From the NCBI GenBank assembly GCA_963675185.2, contig CAXXOH010000003.1, positions 620,001 to 684,000 on the forward strand: 64,000 nucleotides of DNA, in the 5' to 3' direction. Each line of letters starts with the position of its first letter. Within the stretch, counting starts at the first letter, position 1. The DNA comes from Ilyobacter_A sp963675185. GTDB taxonomy: Bacteria > Fusobacteriota > Fusobacteriia > Fusobacteriales > Fusobacteriaceae. The notes below the pieces were generated by a model. It ran no database searches. It saw nothing but the letters and a program-made list of their open reading frames with translations, and was not told where the DNA came from. The position numbers were made by a program, and so were the translations under genes. Below, piece after piece: positions 8,254 through 15,977 of the stretch.

Positions 8254-10875
8254 TTATAGCTCCTCTCTCAACTTCTTTTTGAGTTCATTTAGCTTGAAAA
8301 GAGCATCCAATGGTGTAGTGTTGTTTAAATCCATAGCTTCCAACTCCTCCAAAACAAGCTTTTTCCCCTCACTTAAAATTTCCTTTGGCTCTTCTTCATC
8401 CTCGATGGCAGGTGCAACATTTTGAGCTCCGAAAAGCAGTAGCTGCTCCCCTTTTATCTTTTTCTCTATTATGGCTCTCTTTTCTTCCAGCAGTTTCAGT
8501 GTGTGTTTGGACTTTTTCAATATTTCCTTTGGCAGACCGGCAAGCCTAGCTACCTCTATACCATACGACTTGTCTGCTCCTCCCCTGACTATCTCTCTGA
8601 GAAATATCACGCTTTCCTGGGTTTCCTTTACCTCTATCCTGAAGTTCACCATTTTTTCGTAATTATTTTCAAGCTCTGTCAGTTCGTGGTAGTGAGTAGC
8701 AAAAATAGTCTTGGCTCCTATTTTATCGTGTATGTACTCGGTTATGGAGCTGGCTATGGATATACCATCAAAAGTTGAAGTCCCCCTTCCGACTTCGTCT
8801 AAAATAACAAACGAATTTTCTGTCGAGTTATTCACTATATTGGCTACCTCGCTCATTTCCACCATAAAGGTAGACTGCCCACTGACTAAATCGTCGCTAG
8901 CCCCTACTCTTGTGAATATCTTGTCCACTACACCTATCTTGGCATAGGATGCCGGCACATAAGAGCCTATCTGTGCCATTAGTATTATAAGTGCGTTCTG
9001 CTTCATATATGTAGATTTACCTGCCATGTTTGGCCCGGTTAATATTATTATTCTCTCTTCTTCATCCATTTTTATGCTGTTTTTTACAAATTTTTCTTCC
9101 CCTATAAGCTTTTCCACTATTGGATGCCTGCCGTCTTTTATCTCCAGGCCATAACCCGCGCTTATTTCAGGGCGCACATAGTTATTTTTCGTGGCCACAT
9201 CCGATAAAGATACTGTTACGTCCAGGTATGAAACCCCGTAAGACAGCTCCTTTATCAGCAGTTTGCTATCCTTTATCCTAGCTGATACTCTTTTGAAAAG
9301 TTCGTACTCAAGCGCTTCTATCTTCTCTTTGGCATTTAGTATCTTAGACTCGTACTCCTTAAGTTCAGACGTTATATACCTTTCAGAATTCGAAAGTGTC
9401 TGCTTCCTTATGTAATCTTGCGGAACCAGGTGTATGTTGGATTTTGTTACCTCCAAAAAGTATCCGAACACCTTGTTGTACTTTATCTTCAAATTCTTTA
9501 TACCGCTTTTTTCTTTCTCCTTTGTTTCTATTGCTATTAGGTAGTCTTTGCCCGATTTAGAGATTTGGTGCAACTCGTCTAGGTAGCTGTCATGCCCCCT
9601 TTTTATTATATCCCCTTCTCTCACAGAAAAAGGCGGTTCATCACATATAGACTCCTCTATTAGGTTATATATGCCTATAAGCTCTTCTATATTTGTTTGA
9701 AACAGCTGTTTCTCGCCCAAAACCTTTATTATTTCCAGTACGGCTTTTATGGATTTCTTCATGGCTATTAGGTCCCTAGCGTTTTCAGTCCCCAGGATTA
9801 TTTTTCCCATGAGCCTCTCCAGGTCGTATACCTCTTTCAGTTTTTCCTTTATCTCTTCGCGCACCAGCACCTCTTCTATAAAATAACCAATATCTCCCTG
9901 CCTTTCCCTTATTTTTTCAGGATTCATAAGGGGATTTTTTATGAACTTTTTCAAAAGTCTGGTTCCCATGGAGGTTTTACACCTATCCAAGACCCAAAGC
10001 AGGGTTCCGTGGCTGGTTTTTTCGTTCTGGTTTCGCGTCAGCTCCAGATTTCTTTGCGTGGTTAAGTTAAGCTCCATGTACTCTTCCACGCTGTCGTATG
10101 ATATCCTGTCTATGGGAAGTTCGGCATGTTTTTGAAGCTCAAGCACATAATTCAAAGTCATACCGCACGCAAGGATGCTTACTTCTTTTTGGGACAAACC
10201 GTAGCTTTCCAAGGATACTACATTAAAGTAATCTTTCAATAGTTCCTCACAGTTTTTTGGCCCTTTTACCCTGTTTACTACAACCTCACTCAAGGAGGCG
10301 TAGTTATCGAGTTCCTGTTTATATTTATTGTACACCGCCTCGTTCACCACTATCTCGTTTGGTGCAACCTTATGCACTTCATTCAATACCTTGAGTATCA
10401 GGTTTTCGCCGCTTACTTCTGTAACCCTGAACTCACCGGTTGTGATGTCCACGTATGCCAGTGCTGCGACCTCGCCTTCGGCTTCTATCCCCAATAGGTA
10501 GTTGTTGCTTTTTTCGTCAAGGTACTCGGTATCTATCACCGTTCCCGGTGTTATTACCTTTATTACCTCTCTTTTCACTATCCCCTTGGCTTCTTTAGGG
10601 TCTTCCACCTGCTCGCATATAGCCACTTTATATCCCTTGGCAACGAGCTTGCTTATGTAGGATGCCGCCGAGTGGAACGGGACCCCCGCCAACGGGATTT
10701 CCTGATCTTTCTCCTTGTTTCTGCTGGTAAGGGTTATGCCGAGTTCTTTCGAGCTAGTCACAGCATCATCGAAAAACATCTCGTAAAAATCCCCCAACCT
10801 GAAGAAAAGTATGGAGTCCTCGTACTGGGACTTTATCTCCTTGTATTGTTTCATAAGCGGTGTTTCTTTAACCAT
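8254..10875 (-). CDS. mutS: DNA mismatch repair protein MutS
   Basis: 873 aa, the usual MutS1 length. The mismatch-reading motif GDFYEMF (Phe-x-Glu) is near residue 30. The C-terminal ATPase has Walker A GPNMAGKST, the STFMVEM segment, Walker B DEVGRGTST, and the FATHYHEL motif. MutS finds mispairs and recruits MutL; no mutL is in the window. It lies 7 bp after dus and 15 bp before the LptC/A-like gene, so it is transcribed in that run. Confidence 0.97.
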   Translation of the reverse strand: MVKETPLMKQYKEIKSQYEDSILFFRLGDFYEMFFDDAVTSSKELGITLTSRNKEKDQEIPLAGVPFHSAASYISKLVAKGYKVAICEQVEDPKEAKGIVKREVIKVITPGTVIDTEYLDEKSNNYLLGIEAEGEVAALAYVDITTGEFRVTEVSGENLILKVLNEVHKVAPNEIVVNEAVYNKYKQELDNYASLSEVVVNRVKGPKNCEELLKDYFNVVSLESYGLSQKEVSILACGMTLNYVLELQKHAELPIDRISYDSVEEYMELNLTTQRNLELTRNQNEKTSHGTLLWVLDRCKTSMGTRLLKKFIKNPLMNPEKIRERQGDIGYFIEEVLVREEIKEKLKEVYDLERLMGKIILGTENARDLIAMKKSIKAVLEIIKVLGEKQLFQTNIEELIGIYNLIEESICDEPPFSVREGDIIKRGHDSYLDELHQISKSGKDYLIAIETKEKEKSGIKNLKIKYNKVFGYFLEVTKSNIHLVPQDYIRKQTLSNSERYITSELKEYESKILNAKEKIEALEYELFKRVSARIKDSKLLIKELSYGVSYLDVTVSLSDVATKNNYVRPEISAGYGLEIKDGRHPIVEKLIGEEKFVKNSIKMDEEERIIILTGPNMAGKSTYMKQNALIILMAQIGSYVPASYAKIGVVDKIFTRVGASDDLVSGQSTFMVEMSEVANIVNNSTENSFVILDEVGRGTSTFDGISIASSITEYIHDKIGAKTIFATHYHELTELENNYEKMVNFRIEVKETQESVIFLREIVRGGADKSYGIEVARLAGLPKEILKKSKHTLKLLEEKRAIIEKKIKGEQLLLFGAQNVAPAIEDEEEPKEILSEGKKLVLEELEAMDLNNTTPLDALFKLNELKKKLREEL

Positions 10876-10882
10876 GTTTATC

Positions 10883-11842
10883 CTACACCTCGCATTTTTT
10901 GTTTATTTCTCTCAGCTTCTCCAAAATCTCTATAAGTTCTTCGTAGTTTTGAGACCTGTTTATCAGGTTTTTCACCTGACTCGAATGCTTGAGCCCCTTT
11001 ATGTACCAGCAAAGATGTTTTCTTATTTCAAAGTAGAAATCCCTGTCAGGGACATCCTCCATTACATAACCAATATGTTTTATCGCCATATCTATCTTAT
11101 CATCAGCAGTCACCTGGGTTTTCACTTCCCCGGTTTCCATTATCTCCCTGATCTGCCTTATGAGCCAAGGGTTCCCAAAAATACCCCTAGCCAGCATAAC
11201 TCCGTCTACTCCCGCCATTTTTGCCCTCTCAAGGGCATCTTCTGCAGTAAACAAATCCCCGTTGCCTATAACAGGTATGGACACCTCTTCCTTCACTCGC
11301 TTTATTGCCTCCCAATTCGCTTCACCGCTGTACATTTGTTCCCTTGTCCTACCGTGAATAGTTATATGGCTTAAGCCTAGATCTTGGGCTATCTCCGCCA
11401 TCTCAAGAGGGTTTTTATGCTGTTTATACCCTATCCTTATCTTCATGGAAAGTGTGGTGTCGTCACTTAAGGATTCCCTTAACTCATACATCATCTTTTT
11501 CACATGTTCCGGGTCGGCTAACAGTGCCGATCCGTATCCGTTCTTTACTATCTTTGGCATGGGGCAACCAAGGTTTACGTCTATTTTTTTTGCCCCGGCA
11601 CCCTCAGAAAATTTAGCACTATCCTTCATGTACTCTATGTCCCTGCCGAATATTTGTACCCCATCCCCAGGGTTAAGCCTCAAAAGCTGCCCAACGGTTT
11701 TTTCGTTGGCCATCATCACTGCGTTGGAGCTGACCATTTCTGTAAACACCAAGTCAGGATCAAACTCATTTAGTATCCTCCTGTAGCTGTAATCGGTTAC
11801 TCCTGCTATGGGCGCCACATATATTTTAAAATCGTTGTTCAT
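10883..11842 (-). CDS. dusB: tRNA-dihydrouridine synthase (DusB type)
   Basis: 319 aa TIM-barrel flavoprotein. The N-terminus APIAGVTDYSYRRIL matches the Dus FMN-site opening, DVNLGCPMPKIVKNGYG carries the catalytic Cys, and ITIHGRTREQMYSGEANW is the FMN-phosphate/tRNA segment. It reduces uridine in the D-loop of tRNA using NADPH. Length and wording match the DusB/NifR3 group, though the subgroup call is from memory of motifs. It sits between a GNAT gene (15 bp upstream) and mutS (7 bp downstream). Confidence 0.93.
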   Translation of the reverse strand: MNNDFKIYVAPIAGVTDYSYRRILNEFDPDLVFTEMVSSNAVMMANEKTVGQLLRLNPGDGVQIFGRDIEYMKDSAKFSEGAGAKKIDVNLGCPMPKIVKNGYGSALLADPEHVKKMMYELRESLSDDTTLSMKIRIGYKQHKNPLEMAEIAQDLGLSHITIHGRTREQMYSGEANWEAIKRVKEEVSIPVIGNGDLFTAEDALERAKMAGVDGVMLARGIFGNPWLIRQIREIMETGEVKTQVTADDKIDMAIKHIGYVMEDVPDRDFYFEIRKHLCWYIKGLKHSSQVKNLINRSQNYEELIEILEKLREINKKCEV

Positions 11843-11857
11843 ATCCTTACTCCTCTT

Positions 11858-12379
11858 TTATAAATCCTTCCCCATTCTTATATCCCTGTGCCAGCCACCA
11901 AAGGCATAGGTGCCCATCTCATTTACGTCTACCTCTCTGTATCCTAATTCATGATAAAGAGAAAGCGCCCTTTCATTGAACGAAAATACGCTAAGCTCAG
12001 CTCTTTTTACTCCAACTCCAGACATCATTCCCTCAATTTCTGAGAGAGCTGTTTTTTCCAAGCACAGATCCCAGTAATTTTTCTCCCCTATTACCATTTG
12101 CACCAAAGCATGCCTTTTGCTGTTTTCGGAAAAGCAGCCCACTGCAGTGTCGCAACAGACATAACCCACAGTTTCACCCTGGAATTCAACCATATAGACA
12201 GTCTTGCTATACTTGCCTATACGCTTGATAACTTCATGTTTCCCGATACGCTCAAAATCATCTTCCACTTTAAAATTTGGAAAAAAATATGGCCTTATCT
12301 CAAGGTCATTCTCCCATTTCTCAATAAGGCCTAAATCATCTAAGTTTTTTACCTTTCTCAAAACGATACCGCTCTTCAT
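11858..12379 (-). CDS. GNAT family N-acetyltransferase
   Basis: 173 aa. Typical GNAT layout: an N-terminal LRKVKNLDDLGLIEKWEND segment as in RimJ/RimL-like enzymes, a central beta strand VGYVCCDTAVGCF, and a C-terminal FNERALSLYHELGYREVD matching the last conserved motif (N-x-x-A-x-x-x-Y-x-x-x-G-F/Y). It would transfer acetyl from acetyl-CoA to an amine; the substrate is unknown. It starts with ATG after AAGGTGG and heads the dus-mutS run. It has three neighbouring Cys in the acetyl-CoA strand region, which is unusual but not decisive. Confidence 0.8.
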   Translation of the reverse strand: MKSGIVLRKVKNLDDLGLIEKWENDLEIRPYFFPNFKVEDDFERIGKHEVIKRIGKYSKTVYMVEFQGETVGYVCCDTAVGCFSENSKRHALVQMVIGEKNYWDLCLEKTALSEIEGMMSGVGVKRAELSVFSFNERALSLYHELGYREVDVNEMGTYAFGGWHRDIRMGKDL

Positions 12380-12480
12380 TCATCCACCTTTTATAATAAA
12401 TATTAATCAAAGAATTAAACCCTCTGTAACTTAAGAATTATATCATATCTATCCTATTTTTTCAAACATTTGGAAAATAA

Positions 12481-12507
12481 AAAAGACCTTGTTATACGAG
12501 GTCTTTT
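12481..12507 (-). terminator. Intrinsic terminator after the 98-aa gene
   Basis: AAAAGACCT and AGGTCTTTT form a 9-bp stem with a 9-nt loop, followed on the minus strand by further T residues. It lies about 40 bp downstream of the stop codon at 12549. Confidence 0.8.
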
Positions 12508-12548
12508 GCGATATCCACTCTTACTATAAGTCACTTAAGAATGCCGGC

Positions 12549-12845
12549 CTACACATACACTATAGTTATATCATCAAGTTCTTCATCAAGTTCTTCCACA
12601 GCCTTTATTATCTTGGAAAATTCTCTTTTTTTAGCCGACCTTTCTATATCGTCTCCTAGTTTATATATCTCATAAAACCCATAATCATCAGCTATATCTT
12701 TCATTGTACAGGCTATTTTTTCCACAGTTTCAAAATCCCCTTCATAAGCAGATTCGCTCAATAACAATACTTCCATTTTTCGATTTTTAAGGAAATCAGG
12801 TATTTTTTCTTTCAAATCTCTTGATATAAAAACAGCATCTTCCAT
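12549..12845 (-). CDS. Small all-helical protein resembling an HPt domain
   Basis: 98 aa, not confidently recognised. The segment from about residue 43 (IACTMKDIADDYGFYEIYKL then GDDIERSAKKREFSKI) follows the helix pattern of histidine phosphotransfer (HPt) domains: small-H-x-LKG-x-A-x-x-x-G, then a helix with E-x-A-K. The position normally held by the phosphorylated His is Cys here, so phosphotransfer is not expected. It has its own terminator and is monocistronic or nearly so. The resemblance is an inference from pattern only; it could also be an unrelated helical bundle. Confidence 0.6.
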   Translation of the reverse strand: MEDAVFISRDLKEKIPDFLKNRKMEVLLLSESAYEGDFETVEKIACTMKDIADDYGFYEIYKLGDDIERSAKKREFSKIIKAVEELDEELDDITIVYV

Positions 12846-12911
12846 ATCTACCCCCCCTAAACAAATCCGATATTATACTACTTACAATATCCACATGAAA
12901 ATCCTCTTAAA

Positions 12912-12938
12912 AAATTAAAAAGGCGCGAATCGCGCCTT
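12912..12938 (-). terminator. Intrinsic terminator of the BI-1 family gene
   Basis: AAGGCGCG-AAT-CGCGCCTT forms an 8-bp GC-rich stem with a 3-nt loop, followed on the minus strand by a T-rich run. The stem overlaps the stop codon of the gene ending at 12937. Confidence 0.88.
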
Positions 12939-13632
12939 AATCTCTTGACCTTCCAAATATTCTCAAAAGATATACGAAAAGGTTTATAAAATCCAAATAT
13001 AACTTTAGGGCCCCGAATATTGAGTACTTAGCCAACAGCTCCTCATCGCCATCCGATATCTCCATAAGCATGTATTTTATTCTATTGACGTCATAGCCTA
13101 TAAGAGCTATAAAAAGTATTACACCAAAATACGAAATCATCATGTAAAACATAGGCCCTTTTATAAGGAACATGTTTAAAAGTGAGGCCACCACCAAAAT
13201 TATAAGCCCTACAGTCAGAAGCGATGTGTACTTACTGAGGTCCTCCTTCGTCACATATCCGTAAATGGCCATTACGGCAAACAGGACAGTTGTTAAAGCC
13301 AATACCAAAGTTATAGACCCCGCAGAAAACACCATTCCAAGTACGGAAAAAGTAACCCCCGTAAGCGCCGCATAGAGGTAGAACAAAATTTTTGCCGTAG
13401 CTGCTGATATCTTATTTATCATAAAAGAAAAAAACATAACGACTCCAAACTGCATAATTACCACAGGCATATAACTCCTTAAAACCGCCTGGTAAAGGTT
13501 CGGATTAGAAAAAATATAAGCCGCCGTGATAAAAGTCACCAGAAGAGCCGAGAACATCCACAAAAACACCTTGTTGATCGCCTTTGACACCTGTTTTTCG
13601 TCTAAATTATAAGTCATTCTTCTACCGTGCAT
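12937..13632 (-). CDS. Bax inhibitor-1/YccA family membrane protein
   Basis: 231 aa with about seven hydrophobic segments and the family start (basic N-terminus, then VFLWMFSALLVTFITAAY). A late segment has the characteristic GALKLYLDFINLFVYLLRI and a terminal basic tail. Proteins of this family are inner-membrane, pH-sensitive channels or protease (FtsH) modulators. The ATG at 13632 follows GGGGGAG. It has its own terminator and lies downstream of thrS, whose own terminator separates them. The exact function in this organism is unknown. Confidence 0.92.
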   Translation of the reverse strand: MHGRRMTYNLDEKQVSKAINKVFLWMFSALLVTFITAAYIFSNPNLYQAVLRSYMPVVIMQFGVVMFFSFMINKISAATAKILFYLYAALTGVTFSVLGMVFSAGSITLVLALTTVLFAVMAIYGYVTKEDLSKYTSLLTVGLIILVVASLLNMFLIKGPMFYMMISYFGVILFIALIGYDVNRIKYMLMEISDGDEELLAKYSIFGALKLYLDFINLFVYLLRIFGRSRD

Positions 13633-13674
13633 TTTTTATCTCCCCCTAAATAATATTTATAATCAGTTTAAAAA

Positions 13675-13704
13675 TTAAAGACAGAAGATTACTCCTGTCT
13701 TTAA
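13675..13704 (-). terminator. Intrinsic terminator of thrS
   Basis: TTAAAGACAG pairs with CTGTCTTTAA (10 bp) around a 10-nt loop. On the minus strand it is followed by TTTTTAAAC. It lies a few bases after the thrS stop. Confidence 0.82.
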
Positions 13705-13708
13705 TATA

Positions 13709-15643
13709 CTACTTATTCCCTAGCTTGTCCATATCAAATTTTATTCTAGTCTCTTCCTTTATCGCAGTTACAAATTCAGAAAGAGCTTGTGTAAATTGGT
13801 CCTTCGAACCAAACCTTCTTATATTCACTTCTCTGTTTTCTACCTCGGACTTACCGATAATAAGCTGTACAGGTATTTTATACTTACCGTTTGCTTCCCT
13901 TATTTTATAACCTATCTTTTCTGCTCTGCTGTCTAGCTCTACTCTTACACCCTCAGATTCCAGGATAGAAGCGACCTCCTTCGCATAAGGTATTACATCG
14001 TCGTTTATAGTCAGTATCTTTACCTGGGTAGGTGCAAGCCATAGAGGGAAGGCTCCTGCGTAGTGCTCTATCAGTATACCGATAAATCTCTCGATACTTC
14101 CGTATATTACCCTGTGCACCATTACCGGCCTGTGCTTGTCATTGTCCTCGCCTATGTAGGAAATGTCGAACCTTTCAGGCAGGTTGAAATCTAGCTGTAT
14201 AGTCCCGCATTGCCATTCCCTTCCTATACAGTCCTTTATCTTGAAGTCAAGCTTAGGCCCGTAGAATGCCCCGTCACCAGGATTTATCTTGTAAGCTTTC
14301 CCCAGTTTTTTCATGGCGTTTTCAAGGGCGGTTTCCGCCTTGTCCCATATAGCGGCGTCGCCAATGGCTTTTTCAGGTTTTGTAGATAGCTCTATTCTGT
14401 ATTCAAATCCGAAAAGTCCGCTGTAAAACTTGTCTATAAGCTCTATTACACCTATGATCTCTTGTTCTATCTGTTCCGGAGTCATGAATATATGGGCATC
14501 GTCCTGGGTGAAGTTCCTTACCCTCATCAGACCATGAAGCGCCCCAGAAAATTCATGCCTGTGAACAAGTCCGAGTTCTCCCATTCTTATAGGTAGGTCT
14601 TTGTAAGAATGCATCCCATGTTTATAAGCCAGCACCCCTCCAGGACAGTTCATTGGCTTTATGGCGAAGACAGTCTCGTCTATTTCAGAAGTATACATAT
14701 TTTCCCTGTAGTTGTACCAGTGCCCAGAAGTTTCCCAAAGCTCTTTGTTTAGCATAATAGGGGTCTTTACTTCTTGATATCCTGCTTTCGTATGTTCTTT
14801 TCTCCAGAGGTCCTCCAGTACATTTCTTATTACCATACCCTTTGGAAGGAAAAACGGGAATCCAGGTCCGTACTCCGACATAAAGAAAAGGTCAAGTTCT
14901 TTTCCTAGCTTTCTGTGGTCCCTTTTCTCAGCCTCTTCCAGGAACTTTAAGTGATCCTTTAGCTCTTTGTCGCTCGAGAAGGCGAATCCGTATATTCTTT
15001 GAAGCATCTTGTTGTCCGAGCTACCTCTCCAGTAAGCGCCCGCAAGAGATCTCAATTTAAACGCCTTCAGATATCTCGTCGACGGTACATGCGGCCCCCT
15101 ACACAGGTCCACAAAATCCCCCTGTTTGTAGAAGCTAAGCATCTCGCCTTTGGCTATATCTCTTATTATCTCAACCTTGTACTCTTCTCCTAAGTCCTCG
15201 AAATACTTTATTGCATCTTCCCTAGACATCTCAAATCTCTCTATCTGCACATCCTCTTTTATTATCCTTCTCATTTCGTCTTCTATCTTTTCCAGATCAG
15301 TTTCTGTAAACTGCTCCTTTGGATCGAAGTCATAGTAGAATCCGTACTCTATCGAAGGACCTATGGCAACCTTAGTACCAGGAAAGAGCCTGATTACCGC
15401 TTGAGCCATCAAGTGAGCGGTACTGTGTCTTATAACATCTACCCCGTCCTCAGTTTCAGGCACTATAAGCTCCACGCTGGCGTCCTTTTCAAGTACGTAT
15501 CCCATATCCACCGCTTGTCCATCCACTTTTGCAGCAAGGGCCTTTTTCGCCAACGAATTACTTATACTTTTTGCGATTTCAAACATGTTAACCGAACCTT
15601 CAAACTGCTTTATATCGCCGCTAGGCAAACTTACATTTATCAT
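13709..15643 (-). CDS. thrS: Threonyl-tRNA synthetase
   Basis: 644 aa, full length. Order: N-terminal TGS domain (residues 1-60), the editing/SAD domain with HSTAHLMAQAV, then the class II core with MNCPGGVLAYKHGMHSY (zinc Cys in MNCPG), HRHEFSGALHGLMRVR and the anticodon-binding domain at the end. It charges tRNA-Thr and edits Ser-tRNA-Thr. The ATG at 15643 follows GAGGAGG. Its promoter lies between a structured RNA and the gene, and no T-box consensus is seen in the leader. Confidence 0.98.
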   Translation of the reverse strand: MINVSLPSGDIKQFEGSVNMFEIAKSISNSLAKKALAAKVDGQAVDMGYVLEKDASVELIVPETEDGVDVIRHSTAHLMAQAVIRLFPGTKVAIGPSIEYGFYYDFDPKEQFTETDLEKIEDEMRRIIKEDVQIERFEMSREDAIKYFEDLGEEYKVEIIRDIAKGEMLSFYKQGDFVDLCRGPHVPSTRYLKAFKLRSLAGAYWRGSSDNKMLQRIYGFAFSSDKELKDHLKFLEEAEKRDHRKLGKELDLFFMSEYGPGFPFFLPKGMVIRNVLEDLWRKEHTKAGYQEVKTPIMLNKELWETSGHWYNYRENMYTSEIDETVFAIKPMNCPGGVLAYKHGMHSYKDLPIRMGELGLVHRHEFSGALHGLMRVRNFTQDDAHIFMTPEQIEQEIIGVIELIDKFYSGLFGFEYRIELSTKPEKAIGDAAIWDKAETALENAMKKLGKAYKINPGDGAFYGPKLDFKIKDCIGREWQCGTIQLDFNLPERFDISYIGEDNDKHRPVMVHRVIYGSIERFIGILIEHYAGAFPLWLAPTQVKILTINDDVIPYAKEVASILESEGVRVELDSRAEKIGYKIREANGKYKIPVQLIIGKSEVENREVNIRRFGSKDQFTQALSEFVTAIKEETRIKFDMDKLGNK

Positions 15644-15696
15644 ATTTCCTCCTCATCTATGTTAATCCTTGATTTTCCACCATGCAACTACAGGAT

Positions 15697-15725
15697 ATTA
15701 TAATGTATATTAGCTATTTTTTCAA
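15697..15725 (-). promoter_or_regulatory. Promoter of thrS
   Basis: Minus strand TTGAAA (15725-15720), 17-bp spacer, TATAAT (15702-15697), about 50 nt before the start codon. It lies downstream of the terminator at 15746-15782, so thrS is transcribed separately from the RNA element. Confidence 0.82.
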
Positions 15726-15745
15726 GTTTTAAAAGGCACAGCATA

Positions 15746-15782
15746 TAAAAACAGGCCATCCAGGCGTTTGCCCAAATGGCCT
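15746..15782 (-). terminator. Terminator ending the structured RNA / lptD transcript
   Basis: AGGCCAT (15782-15776) pairs with ATGGCCT (15759-15753), with an inner GGC/GCC extension around the loop, followed by GTTTTTAT on the minus strand. Confidence 0.85.
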
Positions 15783-15932
15783 CAATCAATAAATCCAAAA
15801 CTTCAACCACAGGTACAAACTCAAAAAACGTGAACCGGGTTTGTTCCTTTAGAGGGGCAAACCCTATATTGTGGTTTTAGTTGTTGAACTAAAATATTCT
15901 AACATATATATTCTCCCGATTGAAATGGTATT
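15746..15932 (-). ncRNA. Candidate structured small RNA of about 185 nt, unknown family
   Basis: The lptD-thrS gap holds a self-contained transcription unit on the minus strand: its own promoter, then several stems, then a strong terminator. Stems seen in transcript order: an 8-bp hairpin UUUUAGUU/AACUAAAA (15894-15875); a three-way junction closed by AACCACA/UGUGGUU (15876-15870 with 15811-15805) enclosing the perfect 7-bp hairpin GGGUUUG/CAAACCC (15864-15837) and a GGU-x-CA/UG-x-ACC hairpin; then the terminator AGGCCAU/AUGGCCU (15782-15753) with a U tract. I could not match it to 6S, SRP, tmRNA, RNase P, T-box or a riboswitch I know. It could instead be only the lptD 3' UTR. Confidence 0.5.
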
Positions 15933-15938
15933 CCAAAC

Positions 15939-15967
15939 ATTAAAACATTTTTATACTTATATGTCAA
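15939..15967 (-). promoter_or_regulatory. Promoter for the structured RNA
   Basis: Minus strand TTGACA (15967-15962), 17-bp spacer, TTTAAT (15944-15939). It begins only a few bases after the lptD stop codon and points toward the structured element, which argues for an independent small RNA. Confidence 0.6.
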
Positions 15968-15977
15968 GGTATAATTG

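Noticed and set aside
10811..11374. 187-codon plus-strand ORF over dus/mutS
   Set aside because: It is antisense to strongly conserved dus and mutS codons; its composition (many Tyr, Phe, His, Pro) is that of a shadow frame.
15644..15932. T-box or other riboswitch controlling thrS
   Set aside because: The T-box consensus AGGGTGGNACCGCG is absent, and the thrS promoter (15697-15725) lies downstream of the element's terminator, so the element is not in the thrS leader.
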